Position numbers and translations under genes: made by a program
NCBI GenBank assembly: GCA_039804025.1
Contig: JBDRZP010000008.1
Location: forward strand, 16,933-80,932
DNA from: a candidate division WOR-3 bacterium
GTDB taxonomy: Bacteria; Hydrothermota; Hydrothermia; Hydrothermales; JAJRUZ01
DNA: 64,000 bases
Direction of reading: 5' to 3'
The notes under the pieces: model-generated
The model's database searches: none
What the model was told of the DNA's origin: nothing
Seen by the model: only the letters and a program-made list of their open reading frames with translations
In this document: positions 25,111 through 36,456 of the stretch, piece after piece
Position numbering within the stretch: the stretch's first letter is position 1
Layout of the letters: every line of letters starts with the position of its first letter

Positions 25111-26895
25111 TTAAACAACTGAAAAAGGATATTTTCCGAGTTCATATGTTTTTTCTGCAATTTTTCTTCCTATACCTATAACATCAGAGGGATTATACCA
25201 TTTTGTAAACTTCTTTATTCCTGTCAAAAGAAGCCTTAATTCATCTCCCTTTTTACAGTTTGTCAGAATTTTCCTTGAATAACTTTCCATTTTTTCTAAG
25301 TAATTGGGGGCGTAATATTTTATGCATAATACCATCAGTTCATTTTCCTTACCTATTTTTCTTAATTTTTCTGATCTTAATATAGCACTTTCAAAAGCAT
25401 AGGTTTCAATAATCATATCCGAAATTGTAGCAAGAATTTCTTCTTCATCTCTTAAATTTTCCTTATAAACCTGTGCTGCAACTCCTGCTGAAATTAGTAA
25501 GACTTTTTTCATTAAATTTAATAATGTTTTTTCTTCACCGACTGGTCCATTTAGAACCTGAACCGTTGATGGTGTAAAGGTAACAAATTCTTTTGATACT
25601 TTGTCAATTTCCTTCAAAAGTGGTAATTTTCCTTCAAGGGCATTTCTCATTAACATTCCTGTAATCAGGAGCCTATTTATTTCATTTGTTCCTTCAAATA
25701 ATCTATTGATTCTTGAATCCCTGTAATACCTTTCAACAGGATACTCTGTTATAAATCCATATCCTCCATATATCTGAACACATTCATCCACAACATAATC
25801 AAGAAGTTCTGAGCCATAAACTTTAAGTATTGAACATTCAACAGCATATTCCCTAATTCTTTTCATAGCTTCTTGTGTGTAATCAGGTGAATCAGGATTC
25901 AGTTCTTTAAGGGATTCATCTAAATTTCCTGCGAGTCTATAAGCCATACTTTCACCCATAAATATTTTTGTTACCATATTTGCAATTTTTTCCTTAATGA
26001 GCCCAAATTCAGAAATCGGCTTCCCAAATTGGACTCTTTCCTTCGCATAGCTAACTGCCTCTTTTAAAGCTCCTTTTGATGCACCTATTGTTCCAACACC
26101 AAGTTTATATCTTCCTATGTTTAAAATATTAAAAGCAATGTGATGACCTTTTCCAATTTCGTAAAGCAGATTTTCTTTTGGAACTTTTAAATTCTCAAGG
26201 GTCAAAGCACAGGTAGATGAACCCCTAATCCCCATTTTATGTTCCTCTTTTCCGATTATTAATCCATCTGAATTTCTTTCAACTATAAAAGCAGCAAAAT
26301 CTTTTCCATCTACTTTTGCAAAAATTATAAATAGGTCAGCAAAACCTGCGTTTGTTATAAATTGTTTTGTTCCATTTAAAACAAAATAAGATCCTTCAAG
26401 TTTTGCGTTTGTTTTAATGTTCATTGCATCAGAACCTGCTTGAGGTTCTGTTAAAGCATAAGCTCCTATATATTCACCAGTTGCAAGTTTTGGTAAATAT
26501 TTTTTCTTCTGTTCCTCATTTCCAAATAGAACAATAGGAAGGGTTCCTATTCCAGTATGAGCTCCAAAGGTTACTGAAAAGGAACCATGCATGCTTATTT
26601 TTTCTGCAATTAACATTGATGAAACCTTATCAAGACCGAGTCCCCCGTATTTTTCAGGAATATCAGCTCCTAAAAGTCCAAGTTCTCCTGCTTTTTTTAT
26701 TAATTTTCTTTGAATTTCAAAATTCTGGGATTCAATTTCATTAGTGTTTGGAAGTACTTCCTTCATTATGAAATCTTCGGCAGTTTTTGCAATCATTTTC
26801 TGTTCCTCAGAGAAATTTTCAGGAATAAAGACCTCCTCAGGTGGGGTTTCACTTATTAAAAATCCTCCTCCCTTTTTATAAATTTTTTCTTCCAT
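25111..26895 (-). CDS. Acyl-CoA dehydrogenase, long form
   Basis: This 594-residue flavoenzyme introduces the trans-2 double bond into acyl-CoA and passes electrons to an electron-transfer flavoprotein. The core (~30-420) carries YALTEPQAGSDA, the FAD-site GTKQFITNAG, YGGYGFITEYPVERYYRDSR, and the catalytic Glu in LFEGTNEINR. About 170 residues of helical C-terminal extension make it longer than the usual ~380, as in VLCAD-like bacterial forms. It is the third gene of an operon with the thiolase and the two-domain beta-oxidation enzyme. AGGAGG lies before the ATG. Confidence 0.92.
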   Translation of the reverse strand: MEEKIYKKGGGFLISETPPEEVFIPENFSEEQKMIAKTAEDFIMKEVLPNTNEIESQNFEIQRKLIKKAGELGLLGADIPEKYGGLGLDKVSSMLIAEKISMHGSFSVTFGAHTGIGTLPIVLFGNEEQKKKYLPKLATGEYIGAYALTEPQAGSDAMNIKTNAKLEGSYFVLNGTKQFITNAGFADLFIIFAKVDGKDFAAFIVERNSDGLIIGKEEHKMGIRGSSTCALTLENLKVPKENLLYEIGKGHHIAFNILNIGRYKLGVGTIGASKGALKEAVSYAKERVQFGKPISEFGLIKEKIANMVTKIFMGESMAYRLAGNLDESLKELNPDSPDYTQEAMKRIREYAVECSILKVYGSELLDYVVDECVQIYGGYGFITEYPVERYYRDSRINRLFEGTNEINRLLITGMLMRNALEGKLPLLKEIDKVSKEFVTFTPSTVQVLNGPVGEEKTLLNLMKKVLLISAGVAAQVYKENLRDEEEILATISDMIIETYAFESAILRSEKLRKIGKENELMVLCIKYYAPNYLEKMESYSRKILTNCKKGDELRLLLTGIKKFTKWYNPSDVIGIGRKIAEKTYELGKYPFSVV

Positions 26896-26916
26896 TTTTT
26901 CCTCCTTATTTAATTT

Positions 26917-28089
26917 TCATATTAGTTCAAAAATTCCTGCTGCTCCCATTCCTCCACCTATACACATAGTTACCATTCCAAATTGAACTTTTCTTCTTCT
27001 CATTTCATTCATTAATGTAACTGTTAATTTAGCTCCTGTGCATCCAAGGGGATGTCCTAAGGCAATTGCTCCACCATTTACATTTATTCTTTCCATATCA
27101 AGGTCGAGTTCCTTAATCACTGCAAGAGATTGTGCTGCAAAAGCCTCATTTAATTCTATGAGACCTATATCTTCTTTATTTAAACCAGCCATTTTTAGTG
27201 CTTTAGGAATTGCTTTTACAGGTCCTATCCCCATTATCTCAGGTTCAACACCATGCACAGCATAGGTAACAAATCTTAAAATTGGCTTAAAACCAAGTGC
27301 TTTTGCTTTTTCCTCTGACATTATAAGTAAAGCTGCCGCTCCATCTGTCATCTGTGAAGAATTTCCAGCAGTAACAGTTCCACCCTCCTTAAATACAGGT
27401 TTTAATTTTGATAAGGCTTCAATTGAAGTATCAGGTCTTATTCCTTCATCAAAATCAAGAGTTATCTCCTCTATTTTTTGTAATCCATCCTCATACTTTA
27501 TAACCTTTGTGGTAACAGGAACAATTTCATCTTTAAATTTTCCATTTTCCTGAGCTTTTAAGGCTTTCATATGACTTTCATAGGCAAATTTATCCTGTTC
27601 CTCTCTTTTAATACTATATTTTTCAGCTACTTTCTCAGCTGTTAATCCCATTGAAAGATAGTATCCAGGGAATTTTTCCATAAGTAAAGGAAATGGAGAG
27701 GTTTTAAGACCACCCATTGGAATTTTTGACATGCTTTCAACACCCCCAGCAATTATACAATCAGCCAGTCCACTTATTATTTTAGATGCAGCAATTGCGA
27801 TCGCTTCAAGACCCGATGCACAGAATCTATTTACTGTCATAGCCGGAACATCTACTGGAAGTGAAGCAGCAAGTGCTACAATTCTTGCTATATTCATTCC
27901 CTGTTCACCCTCAGGAAAAGCACATCCTAAAATTAAATCATCAATTTCCTTTTTATCAATACCGGTTCTTTTGATAAGCTCTTTAACTGCACAGGTTGCA
28001 AGGTACTCGGGTCTTGTGTCTTTGAAAGAACCTTTATTTGCTTTACCTCCAGGGGTTCTAACCCCATCAACAATCACAGCTTTTTTCAT
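26917..28089 (-). CDS. Acetyl-CoA acetyltransferase (thiolase)
   Basis: This 390-residue thiolase cleaves 3-ketoacyl-CoA with CoA in beta-oxidation, or condenses acetyl-CoA. The nucleophile Cys90 lies in [11 protein letters not shown]; the other two active-site motifs are [16 protein letters not shown] and the C-terminal [14 protein letters not shown]. All catalytic residues are present. Its place between the dehydrogenase and the hydratase/dehydrogenase fusion favours a FadA role. AAAGGAGG precedes the start. Confidence 0.94.
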   Translation of the reverse strand: MKKAVIVDGVRTPGGKANKGSFKDTRPEYLATCAVKELIKRTGIDKKEIDDLILGCAFPEGEQGMNIARIVALAASLPVDVPAMTVNRFCASGLEAIAIAASKIISGLADCIIAGGVESMSKIPMGGLKTSPFPLLMEKFPGYYLSMGLTAEKVAEKYSIKREEQDKFAYESHMKALKAQENGKFKDEIVPVTTKVIKYEDGLQKIEEITLDFDEGIRPDTSIEALSKLKPVFKEGGTVTAGNSSQMTDGAAALLIMSEEKAKALGFKPILRFVTYAVHGVEPEIMGIGPVKAIPKALKMAGLNKEDIGLIELNEAFAAQSLAVIKELDLDMERINVNGGAIALGHPLGCTGAKLTVTLMNEMRRRKVQFGMVTMCIGGGMGAAGIFELI

Positions 28090-28103
28090 TTTAAAGCCTC
28101 CTT

Positions 28104-30449
28104 TTAATTTCTTAAAGGTTTACCCTTTAAAAGCATATGCTCTATTCTTTCTTTTGTTTTCTGTGTTCCACAGAGGAAAAGAAAGTTTTCCCTTTCAAGG
28201 TCAAGTAAGGTTTCTTCACTAACCTCTGTTCCCTTTGGCACATCTTTAACTGTTAAAATTTCCGATATTTTTCTGGCTATAAGAGCTTCATGTTCTGTAA
28301 TCTGTTTTGCTTCAAGTAGATTATATATAAGCATTTCAAGATAAAAGTATCCATCTCTTCCTTCGACTTTTATTTTTTTCTTTCTGTTTCTTTGAAAACC
28401 GATTTCATTTAATTCAATAACTTTCCTTTTTGCATCATAAAGTAAATGATCCTGATTTATTGTTATACCGTCTCTATCTCTTAAAAATAAATATTTTTTA
28501 GCTTCAAAAGCAGAAGAGGAAACTTTTGCCATTCCTATAATTTCAAGAATTCTTCTTAAATAAGGGTAAAAATCAACATTTACACCTTCTGGTATAATTT
28601 CGTTGTGTCTCAATAACATTTCTTTTGTTCCACCTCCTGCTGGTAAAAGTCCAACTGCAATTTCAACAAGTCCCATGTATAATTCTGAAGAAGCTTGGAC
28701 ATAAGGTGAGTGTAGAACAATTTCACATCCACCGCCTAAAACTCTCCCAAAAGGTGCTGTAACTATTGGTTTATTTGAATATTTTATTCTCATATTCATT
28801 TCTTGGAATTTTCTTACCATTAAATCAATTTCATCCCATTCTTCTTCCTGAATAGCCATAAGTATTAAATATAGGTTTGCACCTGCTGAGAAATGTTCCC
28901 CTTGATTTCCTATAACCATTCCAGCATAATTAGAATTTTCGAGAAAATCAATAGATTCAAATACCATCTCAACTATTCCAGGTCCTATTGCATTTGCTTT
29001 TGTGTGGAATTCAAGTAAAAGCACATCTTCTCCCATATCATATAAAGTGGCTTCATTATTTTCCTTTAAAGTTTTTTTCTCTTCCTTTAAATCACTGATA
29101 TAAACCTCATATTTACTTTTTATTTCTTCTCTGTAATTTCTTTCTGGATAAAAGTAAAAGTGCCTTTTTGTTTTATCTTTTTTGTAAAAACTATCAATTT
29201 CCTTAACCCAGTCAGGGACTTTTTTACCGTCACTTTCCATTCTCTTTGTAAATTCCTTTACTCCGAGATAATCCCATATTTCAAAAGGTCCGTATTTCCA
29301 GCCAAATCCCCATTTCATTGCATTATCTATATTCAATACATCATCAGAAATTTCAGGAATTCTGTTGGCACAGTAAAGTAAGATTTCAGAAAGAGACCTG
29401 TAGGCAAATTCTGCTCCTTTATCCTTTCCGTTTATGAGAAATTTAATTCTTTCAAGTTCATTATCTTCCTGCATAGCTCTTTCAAGGGAGGGAAAACTTG
29501 CCTTACTTTGCTCCCTGTAAGTCCAGTTTTTAATATCAAAAGTATATATTTTTGTTTCACCATTCACTTTTTCTTTTTTATAAAACCCTTTTTGAGTTTT
29601 ATCACCGAGCAAACCTTCCTTTATCATTTTTTCAAGAAATTCGGGTGGTTTAAAAATTTCTCTCATTTCATCATTTGTAGCCCTTTCATATACAGTTTTA
29701 GCAACATGATATAGAACATCAAGTCCTACAAGGTCAAGGGTTCTAAAAGTTGCAGTTTTAGGTCTTCCCATTGCTTTCCCTGTTAAGGCATCAATCTCTT
29801 CTGGTTTCAAATCCATCTCCTCCATTAATTTAAAAATATACATGATTCCAAATACCCCGATTCTATTAGCAATAAAATTGGGAGTGTCTTTAGCAATTAC
29901 AATTCCCTTTCCGAGTTTTCTTTCAGCAAATTTTTTAAATTCTTCTAAAATATTTTTATCAGTTTCAGGTCCTGGAATAATTTCAAGAAGTTTCATAAAT
30001 CTTGGTGGATTGAAAAAGTGAGTACCAAAGAAGTTTCTCTTCATCTCCTTTTTAAAATCAGAAGATATTTCCCTTAGTGGTAAACCTGAGGTGTTAGTTG
30101 TTACAATTGTTCCATCTTTATAAAAATTTTCCACTTTTTTAAATAAATTTTTCTTAATTTCAAGATTTTCAACAACTGCCTCAATGATCCAGTCTACTTC
30201 TTTAACAATTTCAAGGTTATCTTCAAAATTTCCAATTTCAATATCATCTGCAAATTCAGGTAAATATAAGGGAGGTGGAAATTGTTTTTTTAACCTTTGA
30301 ATTGCATCTTTTACAATTTTATTTCTGTCTTTTCCTTCCTTGGGAACTATATCAAGTAAATAGGTTTTAAATCCAAGACTTGATAAAAGGGCAGCAATCT
30401 GACTGCCCATTGTTCCTGCACCAAGAACACAAATTTTATTTATTTTCAT
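28104..30449 (-). CDS. 3-hydroxyacyl-CoA dehydrogenase / enoyl-CoA hydratase fusion
   Basis: This 781-residue bifunctional enzyme performs the two middle steps of beta-oxidation. Residues ~1-400 are the NAD-dependent hydroxyacyl-CoA dehydrogenase ([20 protein letters not shown] near the N-terminus, [17 protein letters not shown]). Residues ~460-700 are a crotonase domain ([28 protein letters not shown]). The order is the reverse of E. coli FadB, as in many bacterial and archaeal homologues. It is the first gene of the operon, with AAAGGAGG before ATG 30449, and is divergent from uvrB. Confidence 0.93.
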   Translation of the reverse strand: MKINKICVLGAGTMGSQIAALLSSLGFKTYLLDIVPKEGKDRNKIVKDAIQRLKKQFPPPLYLPEFADDIEIGNFEDNLEIVKEVDWIIEAVVENLEIKKNLFKKVENFYKDGTIVTTNTSGLPLREISSDFKKEMKRNFFGTHFFNPPRFMKLLEIIPGPETDKNILEEFKKFAERKLGKGIVIAKDTPNFIANRIGVFGIMYIFKLMEEMDLKPEEIDALTGKAMGRPKTATFRTLDLVGLDVLYHVAKTVYERATNDEMREIFKPPEFLEKMIKEGLLGDKTQKGFYKKEKVNGETKIYTFDIKNWTYREQSKASFPSLERAMQEDNELERIKFLINGKDKGAEFAYRSLSEILLYCANRIPEISDDVLNIDNAMKWGFGWKYGPFEIWDYLGVKEFTKRMESDGKKVPDWVKEIDSFYKKDKTKRHFYFYPERNYREEIKSKYEVYISDLKEEKKTLKENNEATLYDMGEDVLLLEFHTKANAIGPGIVEMVFESIDFLENSNYAGMVIGNQGEHFSAGANLYLILMAIQEEEWDEIDLMVRKFQEMNMRIKYSNKPIVTAPFGRVLGGGCEIVLHSPYVQASSELYMGLVEIAVGLLPAGGGTKEMLLRHNEIIPEGVNVDFYPYLRRILEIIGMAKVSSSAFEAKKYLFLRDRDGITINQDHLLYDAKRKVIELNEIGFQRNRKKKIKVEGRDGYFYLEMLIYNLLEAKQITEHEALIARKISEILTVKDVPKGTEVSEETLLDLERENFLFLCGTQKTKERIEHMLLKGKPLRN

Positions 30450-30563
30450 TTAAAATCCCTCCTTTAAAGGATTCTAAAAATAATTTTAATGCTTATTTAA
30501 AATAAAATACAAAAAATGGGGACAGAATTGAATTTTTTCTATAAAAGGATTAAATTAAATAAT
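30450..30563. promoter_or_regulatory. Divergent promoter region between the beta-oxidation operon and uvrB
   Basis: For the minus operon, TTGTAT (30507-30512 read on minus) and TAAAAT (30483-30488) are 18 bp apart. For uvrB, a plus-strand TAAAAT (30503-30508) would start transcription at about 30515, directly at an in-frame ATG (30516). The two promoters overlap, so they may interfere with each other. Confidence 0.4.
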
Positions 30564-32555
30564 ATGGCAAGTTTTAAACTGGTTACAGACCTTAAGCCGA
30601 AAGGTGATCAACCAAAGGCAATAAAAGAATTACTTTCAGGTCTTGAATCAGGTCTAAGACATCAGGTTCTTCTCGGGGTTACAGGAAGTGGTAAAACTTT
30701 TACTATTGCAAATGTGATTGAAAAATGGGGTAAACCTACCTTAATTATTTCCCACAATAAAACTCTTGCAGCACAGATTTACGGAGAGTTAAAACAGCTT
30801 TTTCCTGAAAATAAAGTGGAATACTTTATTTCTTACTATGATTACTATCAGCCTGAAGCTTATATACCTGAGACAGATACTTATATAGAAAAGGATGCCT
30901 CAATTAATGAGGATATTGAAAGATTAAGGCTAAGGACAACTTCATCACTTCTTGAAAGAGATGATGTTATTGTTGTTGCCTCTGTATCCTGTATTTATGG
31001 ACTTGGAAACCCTGAAGAGATAAAGAAAATTTATCTTATTTTAGAAGAAGGACAGAATATTGAAAGGGATGTTATTTTAAGAAGACTTATAGACCTTTAT
31101 TACACAAGGAATGACTTTGAACTTGCAAGAGGGAGGTTCAGAGTTAAAGGTGATATAATAGAACTTATACCTGCCTATGAGGATTATCTTGTAAGAATAG
31201 AAATGTTTGATGACTGGATAGAGAAAATTGAAATAAGGGATAAAGTATCTCAAAAAGTTTTTGAAAGAAAAAAGAGAATTGCTATTTACCCAGCTTCCCA
31301 TTATGTTACAACAAGACCAACTCTTGAAAGAGCATTAAAATCTATTGAAGAAGAACTTGAGGAAAGACTTAAAGAGTTAAGGGAGCAGGGGAAGCTTCTT
31401 GAAGCACAAAGATTAGAACAGAGGACAAGGTATGATCTTGAAATGTTAAGGGAAATAGGTTACTGTCCTGGAATAGAAAATTATTCAAGACATTTTGACG
31501 GAAGAAAACCCGGTGAAAGACCGAGATGTTTACTTGATTATTTCCCCCCGGAATTTTTATGCATAATAGATGAAAGTCATGTAACAATTCCCCAATTAAG
31601 AGCAATGTTTAGGGGTGATAGATCAAGGAAAGAAGTTCTTGTAGAATATGGATTTAGACTCCCTTCTGCTCTTGATAACAGACCCCTAAAGTTTGAAGAG
31701 TTTGAAGCACTACTTGATAGGGTAATATATATGTCAGCTACACCCGGAGATTATGAAATTGAAAAAGCTAAGGGTAGAGTAGTTGAAATGATTGTAAGAC
31801 CGACAGGACTTGTGGATCCTGAAATTGTTGTTAAACCAACAAGGGGGCAGATTGATGATTTAATGGAAGAGATAAGGAAAATAAAGGAAAAAGGTGAGAG
31901 AGTTCTTGTTACAACCCTTACAAAAAGAATGGCTGAAGATCTTGCTGAGTATTTGTCTTTAGCAGGTTTCAGAGTTAAATACCTTCATTCTGAAGTTCAT
32001 CCAATTGATAGAGTGGAAATTTTGAGGGATTTAAGGCTTGGTAAATTTGAATGTCTTGTTGGTGTTAATCTTTTAAGGGAAGGTCTTGATTTACCAGAAG
32101 TTTCTCTTGTTGCTATACTTGATGCAGACAAAACTGGTTTTTTAAGAAGTGAAACTGCTTTAATACAAACTGCCGGGAGAGCTGCAAGAAATAAAGCAGG
32201 TAAAGTTATCCTTTATGCTGATGAAGTAACCCAGGCTATGAAAAAGGCAATAGAGGAAACTGAGAGGAGAAGAAAAATTCAGATGGAATATAATGAAAAA
32301 CACGGAATAGTTCCTGAAACTATAAAAAAGACTAAAGAACAGATTTTAATGACAACAATTGTTGCTGATGCAAGACTTGAAGCAAGGGATGAATATGAGG
32401 ATGTTGAAAAGGAAATAGAGGTTTTAAAAGCAACCCTTGATAAAATAAGTTTAATAGAAGAACTTGAAAGGAAAATGAAAGAAGCTGCTGATCTTTTTGA
32501 ATTTGAAAAGGCAGCAAAATATAGAGATGCTTTATTTGAATTAAGAAAGTCTTAA
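30564..32555 (+). CDS. uvrB: Excinuclease ABC subunit B
   Basis: UvrB is the damage-verifying helicase-like subunit of nucleotide excision repair. The 663-residue protein has Walker [10 protein letters not shown], the beta-hairpin [12 protein letters not shown], the [17 protein letters not shown] box, helicase motifs to QTAGRAARN, and a C-terminal UVR motif that contacts UvrC. ATG 30564 gives the usual N-terminus ([16 protein letters not shown]); a start at 30516 would add 16 residues and would fit a leaderless transcript, so it stays possible. The 3' end overlaps the convergent ABC ATPase gene by 15 bp. Confidence 0.95.
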   Translation: MASFKLVTDLKPKGDQPKAIKELLSGLESGLRHQVLLGVTGSGKTFTIANVIEKWGKPTLIISHNKTLAAQIYGELKQLFPENKVEYFISYYDYYQPEAYIPETDTYIEKDASINEDIERLRLRTTSSLLERDDVIVVASVSCIYGLGNPEEIKKIYLILEEGQNIERDVILRRLIDLYYTRNDFELARGRFRVKGDIIELIPAYEDYLVRIEMFDDWIEKIEIRDKVSQKVFERKKRIAIYPASHYVTTRPTLERALKSIEEELEERLKELREQGKLLEAQRLEQRTRYDLEMLREIGYCPGIENYSRHFDGRKPGERPRCLLDYFPPEFLCIIDESHVTIPQLRAMFRGDRSRKEVLVEYGFRLPSALDNRPLKFEEFEALLDRVIYMSATPGDYEIEKAKGRVVEMIVRPTGLVDPEIVVKPTRGQIDDLMEEIRKIKEKGERVLVTTLTKRMAEDLAEYLSLAGFRVKYLHSEVHPIDRVEILRDLRLGKFECLVGVNLLREGLDLPEVSLVAILDADKTGFLRSETALIQTAGRAARNKAGKVILYADEVTQAMKKAIEETERRRKIQMEYNEKHGIVPETIKKTKEQILMTTIVADARLEARDEYEDVEKEIEVLKATLDKISLIEELERKMKEAADLFEFEKAAKYRDALFELRKS

Positions 32556-33557
32556 TTTATTTCTATCAAATCTATAAACATCCTTTTCCCTTACATAAAA
32601 AATTATATTTCTGTATTCAGGTTTTTTATTCATAATTACTTTTATTTCTCCTTTTTTTGTATCTATATGATTCCCGTTAAATACAACATCCACAATATCA
32701 CATTTTAAAACATAGTATTCTCCAATAAAATCGTAAGAATTAAGCCTGACATAAAATTCATAGTTTTTGCCCTCCTGTCTTGCAAGATAGAATTTTTCGG
32801 GTCTTACACAGAGTATAAAATTTTCAGATTCAATAATATTGATCCCGTGAGTTCCAATAAAACTTGCCACAAAAAAATTTTGGGGTTTTTCATAAATCTC
32901 TTCAGGTGTTCCAATTTGCATTATTTCCCCCTTATTTAAAATGCAAATTCTATCAGCGAGAGTCATTGCTTCAATTTGATCATGGGTTACATATATTGTG
33001 GTTATATTTAGATTTCTCTGTAAATTTTTAAGTTCACTTCTCATTTCAGTTCTCAATTTTGCATCGAGATTTGATAAGGGCTCATCCATTAAAAAGATTT
33101 TAGGATTTCTTACAAGTGCTCTTGCTAAAGCCACCCTTTGCTGCTGGCCACCAGATAGCTCAGAAGGTTTTTTTTCAAGTATTTCTCCAATTTTCAGAAA
33201 TTCAGTTACCCATTCTAACCTTTTCTTTTGTTCTTCAATTTTTATTTTTTTTATTCTTAAGGGAAAAAGGATATTTTCTATAACCTTCATATGTGGGTAT
33301 AAAGCATAGTTCTGAAAAACCATTGCCACATCCCTTTTTCCCGGTTCAAGATTTGTAATATCGCTTTCTTCAAGAATTATTTTACCCTTATCAGGTTTTA
33401 AAAGTCCTGCAATAATTTTTAGAAGTGTTGTCTTACCACATCCTGAGGGTCCGAGAACAACAAAAAATTCCCCTTTTTTTACCTCTAAATTTATATCTTT
33501 TAAAATTTCTTCTTTTTTAAATTTCTTATAGAGTTCTTTTATTTCAAGATAACTCAC
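32541..33557 (-). CDS. MalK/UgpC-type sugar ABC transporter ATPase
   Basis: This 338-residue ATPase of carbohydrate importers has Walker [14 protein letters not shown]-loop [12 protein letters not shown], signature [19 protein letters not shown], Walker [13 protein letters not shown] and H-loop [14 protein letters not shown]. The C-terminal ~100 residues are the TOBE/regulatory domain ([13 protein letters not shown]). It is slightly shorter than the usual ~360. It starts at GTG three bases after the gene upstream. The window holds a matching binding protein (56333) but no permease genes, so its partners lie elsewhere. Confidence 0.88.
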   Translation of the reverse strand: MSYLEIKELYKKFKKEEILKDINLEVKKGEFFVVLGPSGCGKTTLLKIIAGLLKPDKGKIILEESDITNLEPGKRDVAMVFQNYALYPHMKVIENILFPLRIKKIKIEEQKKRLEWVTEFLKIGEILEKKPSELSGGQQQRVALARALVRNPKIFLMDEPLSNLDAKLRTEMRSELKNLQRNLNITTIYVTHDQIEAMTLADRICILNKGEIMQIGTPEEIYEKPQNFFVASFIGTHGINIIESENFILCVRPEKFYLARQEGKNYEFYVRLNSYDFIGEYYVLKCDIVDVVFNGNHIDTKKGEIKVIMNKKPEYRNIIFYVREKDVYRFDRNKLRLS

Positions 33558-33560
33558 TAT

Positions 33561-34538
33561 CTATTTTATCTTCAGTATTTTCCTTTTATCTTTATTTATG
33601 TAAATTCCTTTTCTTTTGATATTTATAATCTTTCTACCAGTTAAATCGTATATACCTTTATTTATTTTTTCGTTTATTTTTTCAAATTTTAAAGTAGGTT
33701 TTTCATTGAGTCTTACATAAAGAAAAACTCTTCTCATTGCATTTGTGATTGTAACAGGTGTATTTACTGAGTAACCTGATAATTCATTTTTCTGTTGAAT
33801 TGCATTGATATAGGCAAGGTCGTATAAATCTGGATCTGCCCAGTTTTGAATACCTCCTCCGCCGTTATACTGTGAAGCAATAGAATCAACTTCTCTGAAA
33901 TTGCCAAAATCCTCAAGACCAATACCGAAACTTACCCAGTAAGATTTATGGTAAAGTTTTAAGGAATCAATTTTAAGTCCTGCTTCGTATACATTATATT
34001 GATGAGCAAAACTGTGTCCAGAAGGGTTTACATAACTATAGTCATACTTTAGTAATCTTGCTGTATACATTGAAAAAACCCCAGAATATTGCCATTCACC
34101 TGATACTGTAACATCTGAATACTGCGGTGCATATTTTGCCCCTTGACGGTTTATTAGAGTGTCTATTGTGAAATAGGCAATAAAAGATGGCCAGTCCTGT
34201 CCTCCATTAAAGGTATCGCTTACAACTATTAAGAAATAAAGGAAAGTATCAGTGCTCGTTGCTCCCTCTGTGAATCTAAATTCTATAAGATCCGCTTCCT
34301 TACCTTTAAATGAAACATCAGTAGGATAAGTATAATCACCATCTCCAAAATCATCATCAATTTCATCAAGCCAGACTGCTTCATATTGATCTGTTGTGTA
34401 TCCAGGGTGGAATAGGTAAAAAAAAGTATCTCTCTGCGAAACAGAATGGGGCATCCAATCAGAAGGGTCCCCATCCACTGTTATAATATGGGCTTTTAGA
34501 ATAAAACTGATAAGTGAAATTATTATTATTTTTTTCAT
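33561..34538 (-). CDS. Secreted carbohydrate-binding-like protein with sorting domain
   Basis: This 325-residue protein has a signal peptide (MKKIIIISLISFILKAHI) followed at once by ITVDGDPSDWMPH, the start typical of CBM9/DOMON-like domains found next to glucan hydrolases. Aromatic, acidic beta-rich sequence follows (WPSFIAYFTIDTLINRQGAK). The C-terminal IYDLTGRKIINIKRKGIYIN is the sorting tail. The same TVDGD start occurs in the protein at 55362. It shares a transcript with the MalK-like gene, which supports a role in carbohydrate capture; the function is inferred. Confidence 0.72.
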   Translation of the reverse strand: MKKIIIISLISFILKAHIITVDGDPSDWMPHSVSQRDTFFYLFHPGYTTDQYEAVWLDEIDDDFGDGDYTYPTDVSFKGKEADLIEFRFTEGATSTDTFLYFLIVVSDTFNGGQDWPSFIAYFTIDTLINRQGAKYAPQYSDVTVSGEWQYSGVFSMYTARLLKYDYSYVNPSGHSFAHQYNVYEAGLKIDSLKLYHKSYWVSFGIGLEDFGNFREVDSIASQYNGGGGIQNWADPDLYDLAYINAIQQKNELSGYSVNTPVTITNAMRRVFLYVRLNEKPTLKFEKINEKINKGIYDLTGRKIINIKRKGIYINKDKRKILKIK

Positions 34539-34544
34539 ACATTA

Positions 34545-34573
34545 ATTTTAAAAGACTTTCGGGATTAAATCAA
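34545..34573 (-). promoter_or_regulatory. Promoter giving a leaderless start at 34538
   Basis: On the minus strand TTGATT (34568-34573) and TAAAAT (34545-34550) are 17 bp apart. The -10 box ends so that +1 is the A of the ATG at 34538. There is no Shine-Dalgarno. Confidence 0.6.
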
Positions 34574-34616
34574 ATTTTTATAAAATTATCCCTCAGTAGA
34601 TTGAACCTGTAAAGTT

Positions 34617-35291
34617 TTAATTTACAACCTTTCCATCCTTTATCCTTATAACCATCTCCGCCATTTTTGCGATCTCGCTATTGTGAGTGACAATTATAAT
34701 GGTCTTTCCTTGCTTATGGAGCTTAAATATCTGCTCAAGGACCTCTGACTCTGATTCAGAATCAAGATTCCCTGTAGGCTCATCCATGAGAAGAATTTCA
34801 GGATCATTTGCCAATGCCCTTGCAATAGCAACCTTCTGTTGCTCACCTCCTGAAAGTTCAGATGGTTTTGCTTTTAGCTTATTTCCAAGACCTACCAGAG
34901 ATAAAAGTTCTTTTGCCCTTTGTTTTTGCAAATCCCTTTTTAAACCTGCAAACAACATTATTATTTCTACATTTTCCTGTGCAGTAAGGTTAGGAAGAAG
35001 ATTAAAAAACTGGAATACAAAACCTATTTTCTTACATCTGATTTTTGCTAATTCACTATTTGTGGCCTTACTTAAATCTATTCCATCCAGAAAAACCTTG
35101 CCCTTTGTTGGTCTATCAAGCCCGCCAATAAGGTGCAAAAGGGTGCTCTTGCCACTTCCTGATGGACCAACAATAGCAGCAAAAACTCCTTTTGGTATTT
35201 CTATTGTAACCCCTCTTAATGCATGTGTCTTTACCTTGCCGGTATTATAGATTTTTTCAAGGTTATAGGTTTTTATTATTATTTTATTCAT
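34617..35291 (-). CDS. MacB/LolD-type ABC transporter ATPase
   Basis: This 224-residue ATPase has Walker A GPSGSGKSTLLHLIGGLD, signature LSGGEQQKVAIARALANDP, Walker B ILLMDEPTGNLD and H-loop VTHNSE. This family works with FtsX-type permeases and moves lipoproteins, peptides or small molecules through or out of the envelope rather than by classical transport. It overlaps the permease gene by eight bases. It is the last gene of the less AT-rich metal island; its codons use noticeably more G and C than the genes on either side. Confidence 0.9.
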   Translation of the reverse strand: MNKIIIKTYNLEKIYNTGKVKTHALRGVTIEIPKGVFAAIVGPSGSGKSTLLHLIGGLDRPTKGKVFLDGIDLSKATNSELAKIRCKKIGFVFQFFNLLPNLTAQENVEIIMLFAGLKRDLQKQRAKELLSLVGLGNKLKAKPSELSGGEQQKVAIARALANDPEILLMDEPTGNLDSESESEVLEQIFKLHKQGKTIIIVTHNSEIAKMAEMVIRIKDGKVVN

Positions 35292-36447
35292 AAGCTATTG
35301 CCTCCACAGGTGTAATTTTTGATGCCCTGTATGCAGGATACAAACCGCTTGCAAGAGATATAAGAACAGAAAATCCCAATACCCCAATGATAAGACTTAA
35401 ATTAAATGCATCCCTAAATTCACCCCCCTTTAAAAATGCTGTGAACTCATTCTGCGAGATGTAAGGTGAGCCGAAATATGAAAGTAGAATGCCTATCACA
35501 AGCCCAAGAACCCCTCCAAGGAAACCATACAGTAACGATTCGAAAAGGAAGATGATAAATATGGTGCCCCTTGTGCATCCAATAGCTTGAAGAATTCCTA
35601 TCTCCCTTTTTCTTTCATAAATTGCCATCATCATGGTATTTATTATTCCAAATAAAGCTGCAAGGATTGCAACTGCTGCGATAGTCTGCAATGTAAGGCT
35701 CACTGTTCCGACAATTGAGAGGACGGATTTTAAAAGCTCTTTATCCGAGACCACTGAAACATTGGCTATATCCTCTATTTTCAGGATATATTCATTAATC
35801 TTTGAAATGTCGTCTACTTTCACCGCTATGAAAGAGACCTTATTATCAATACCGTAAATTTTCTGTGCAATTGAAAGTGGCATGAATATGGCAATATCAT
35901 CCTTTGTCCCGGTCTCTTTAAGAACTCCTTTTATAAGAAAAATTTGTTTCCTGATAGTAATTTCATCTCCTGGCTTTAATTCGAACTGCTTCGCAATGCT
36001 AAAACCGATAATAACGGCATTTTCATTTTGTGATTCGAAGTAAGTACCTTCTCCAATCTCCCACTTTTTAAATGCCTTCATTTCAGAGGGAAGAATACCG
36101 ATAACCGGAACAGGATTGTTTTTGATTGCAGTCCTTTCTGTTAAATATGGAACCGCGGTAAGCCCTTTTATGCTGGCAATCTTTTCGAACTCATCAAAAG
36201 GTATTGCCTCCGGCAACTTTTCACCTATAAGCACAGATACCTGTTCGTAGGCACACCATCCCTTTGGTGTTACTATGAGGTTTCCTCCGATTTCACCTGC
36301 CTGCCTCTTTATTTCTGCCTTTAACCCGCTTCCCAATGAGACGAGAGTCACAAATGAAGCTATTCCTATTGTTATGCCGGATAGGGTAAAGACAAATCTA
36401 CTCTTTTTTGATGTTAGATTTTTAAAAACGAGTTTTGGTATGTTCAT
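35284..36447 (-). CDS. FtsX/MacB-family ABC permease
   Basis: This 387-residue permease has one N-terminal membrane helix (~15-38), a large periplasmic domain (~40-240), and three C-terminal helices, as in the FtsX/MacB_PCD layout. The family motif YERKREIGILQAIGCTRGTIF is present, as is the C-terminal SLASGLYPAYRASKITPVEA. It pairs with the ATPase that follows. ATG 36447 is chosen; a GTG at 36456 sits just after the upstream stop and would add three residues. Within this island it may export a metal complex or service an envelope metal protein, which is inference. Confidence 0.88.
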   Translation of the reverse strand: MNIPKLVFKNLTSKKSRFVFTLSGITIGIASFVTLVSLGSGLKAEIKRQAGEIGGNLIVTPKGWCAYEQVSVLIGEKLPEAIPFDEFEKIASIKGLTAVPYLTERTAIKNNPVPVIGILPSEMKAFKKWEIGEGTYFESQNENAVIIGFSIAKQFELKPGDEITIRKQIFLIKGVLKETGTKDDIAIFMPLSIAQKIYGIDNKVSFIAVKVDDISKINEYILKIEDIANVSVVSDKELLKSVLSIVGTVSLTLQTIAAVAILAALFGIINTMMMAIYERKREIGILQAIGCTRGTIFIIFLFESLLYGFLGGVLGLVIGILLSYFGSPYISQNEFTAFLKGGEFRDAFNLSLIIGVLGFSVLISLASGLYPAYRASKITPVEAIAYE

Positions 36448-36456
36448 CGCGCCCAC

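Noticed and set aside
27731..28222. 163-residue plus-strand frame across the thiolase gene
   Set aside because: It covers the thiolase active-site region in antisense and has no ribosome site or recognisable domain.
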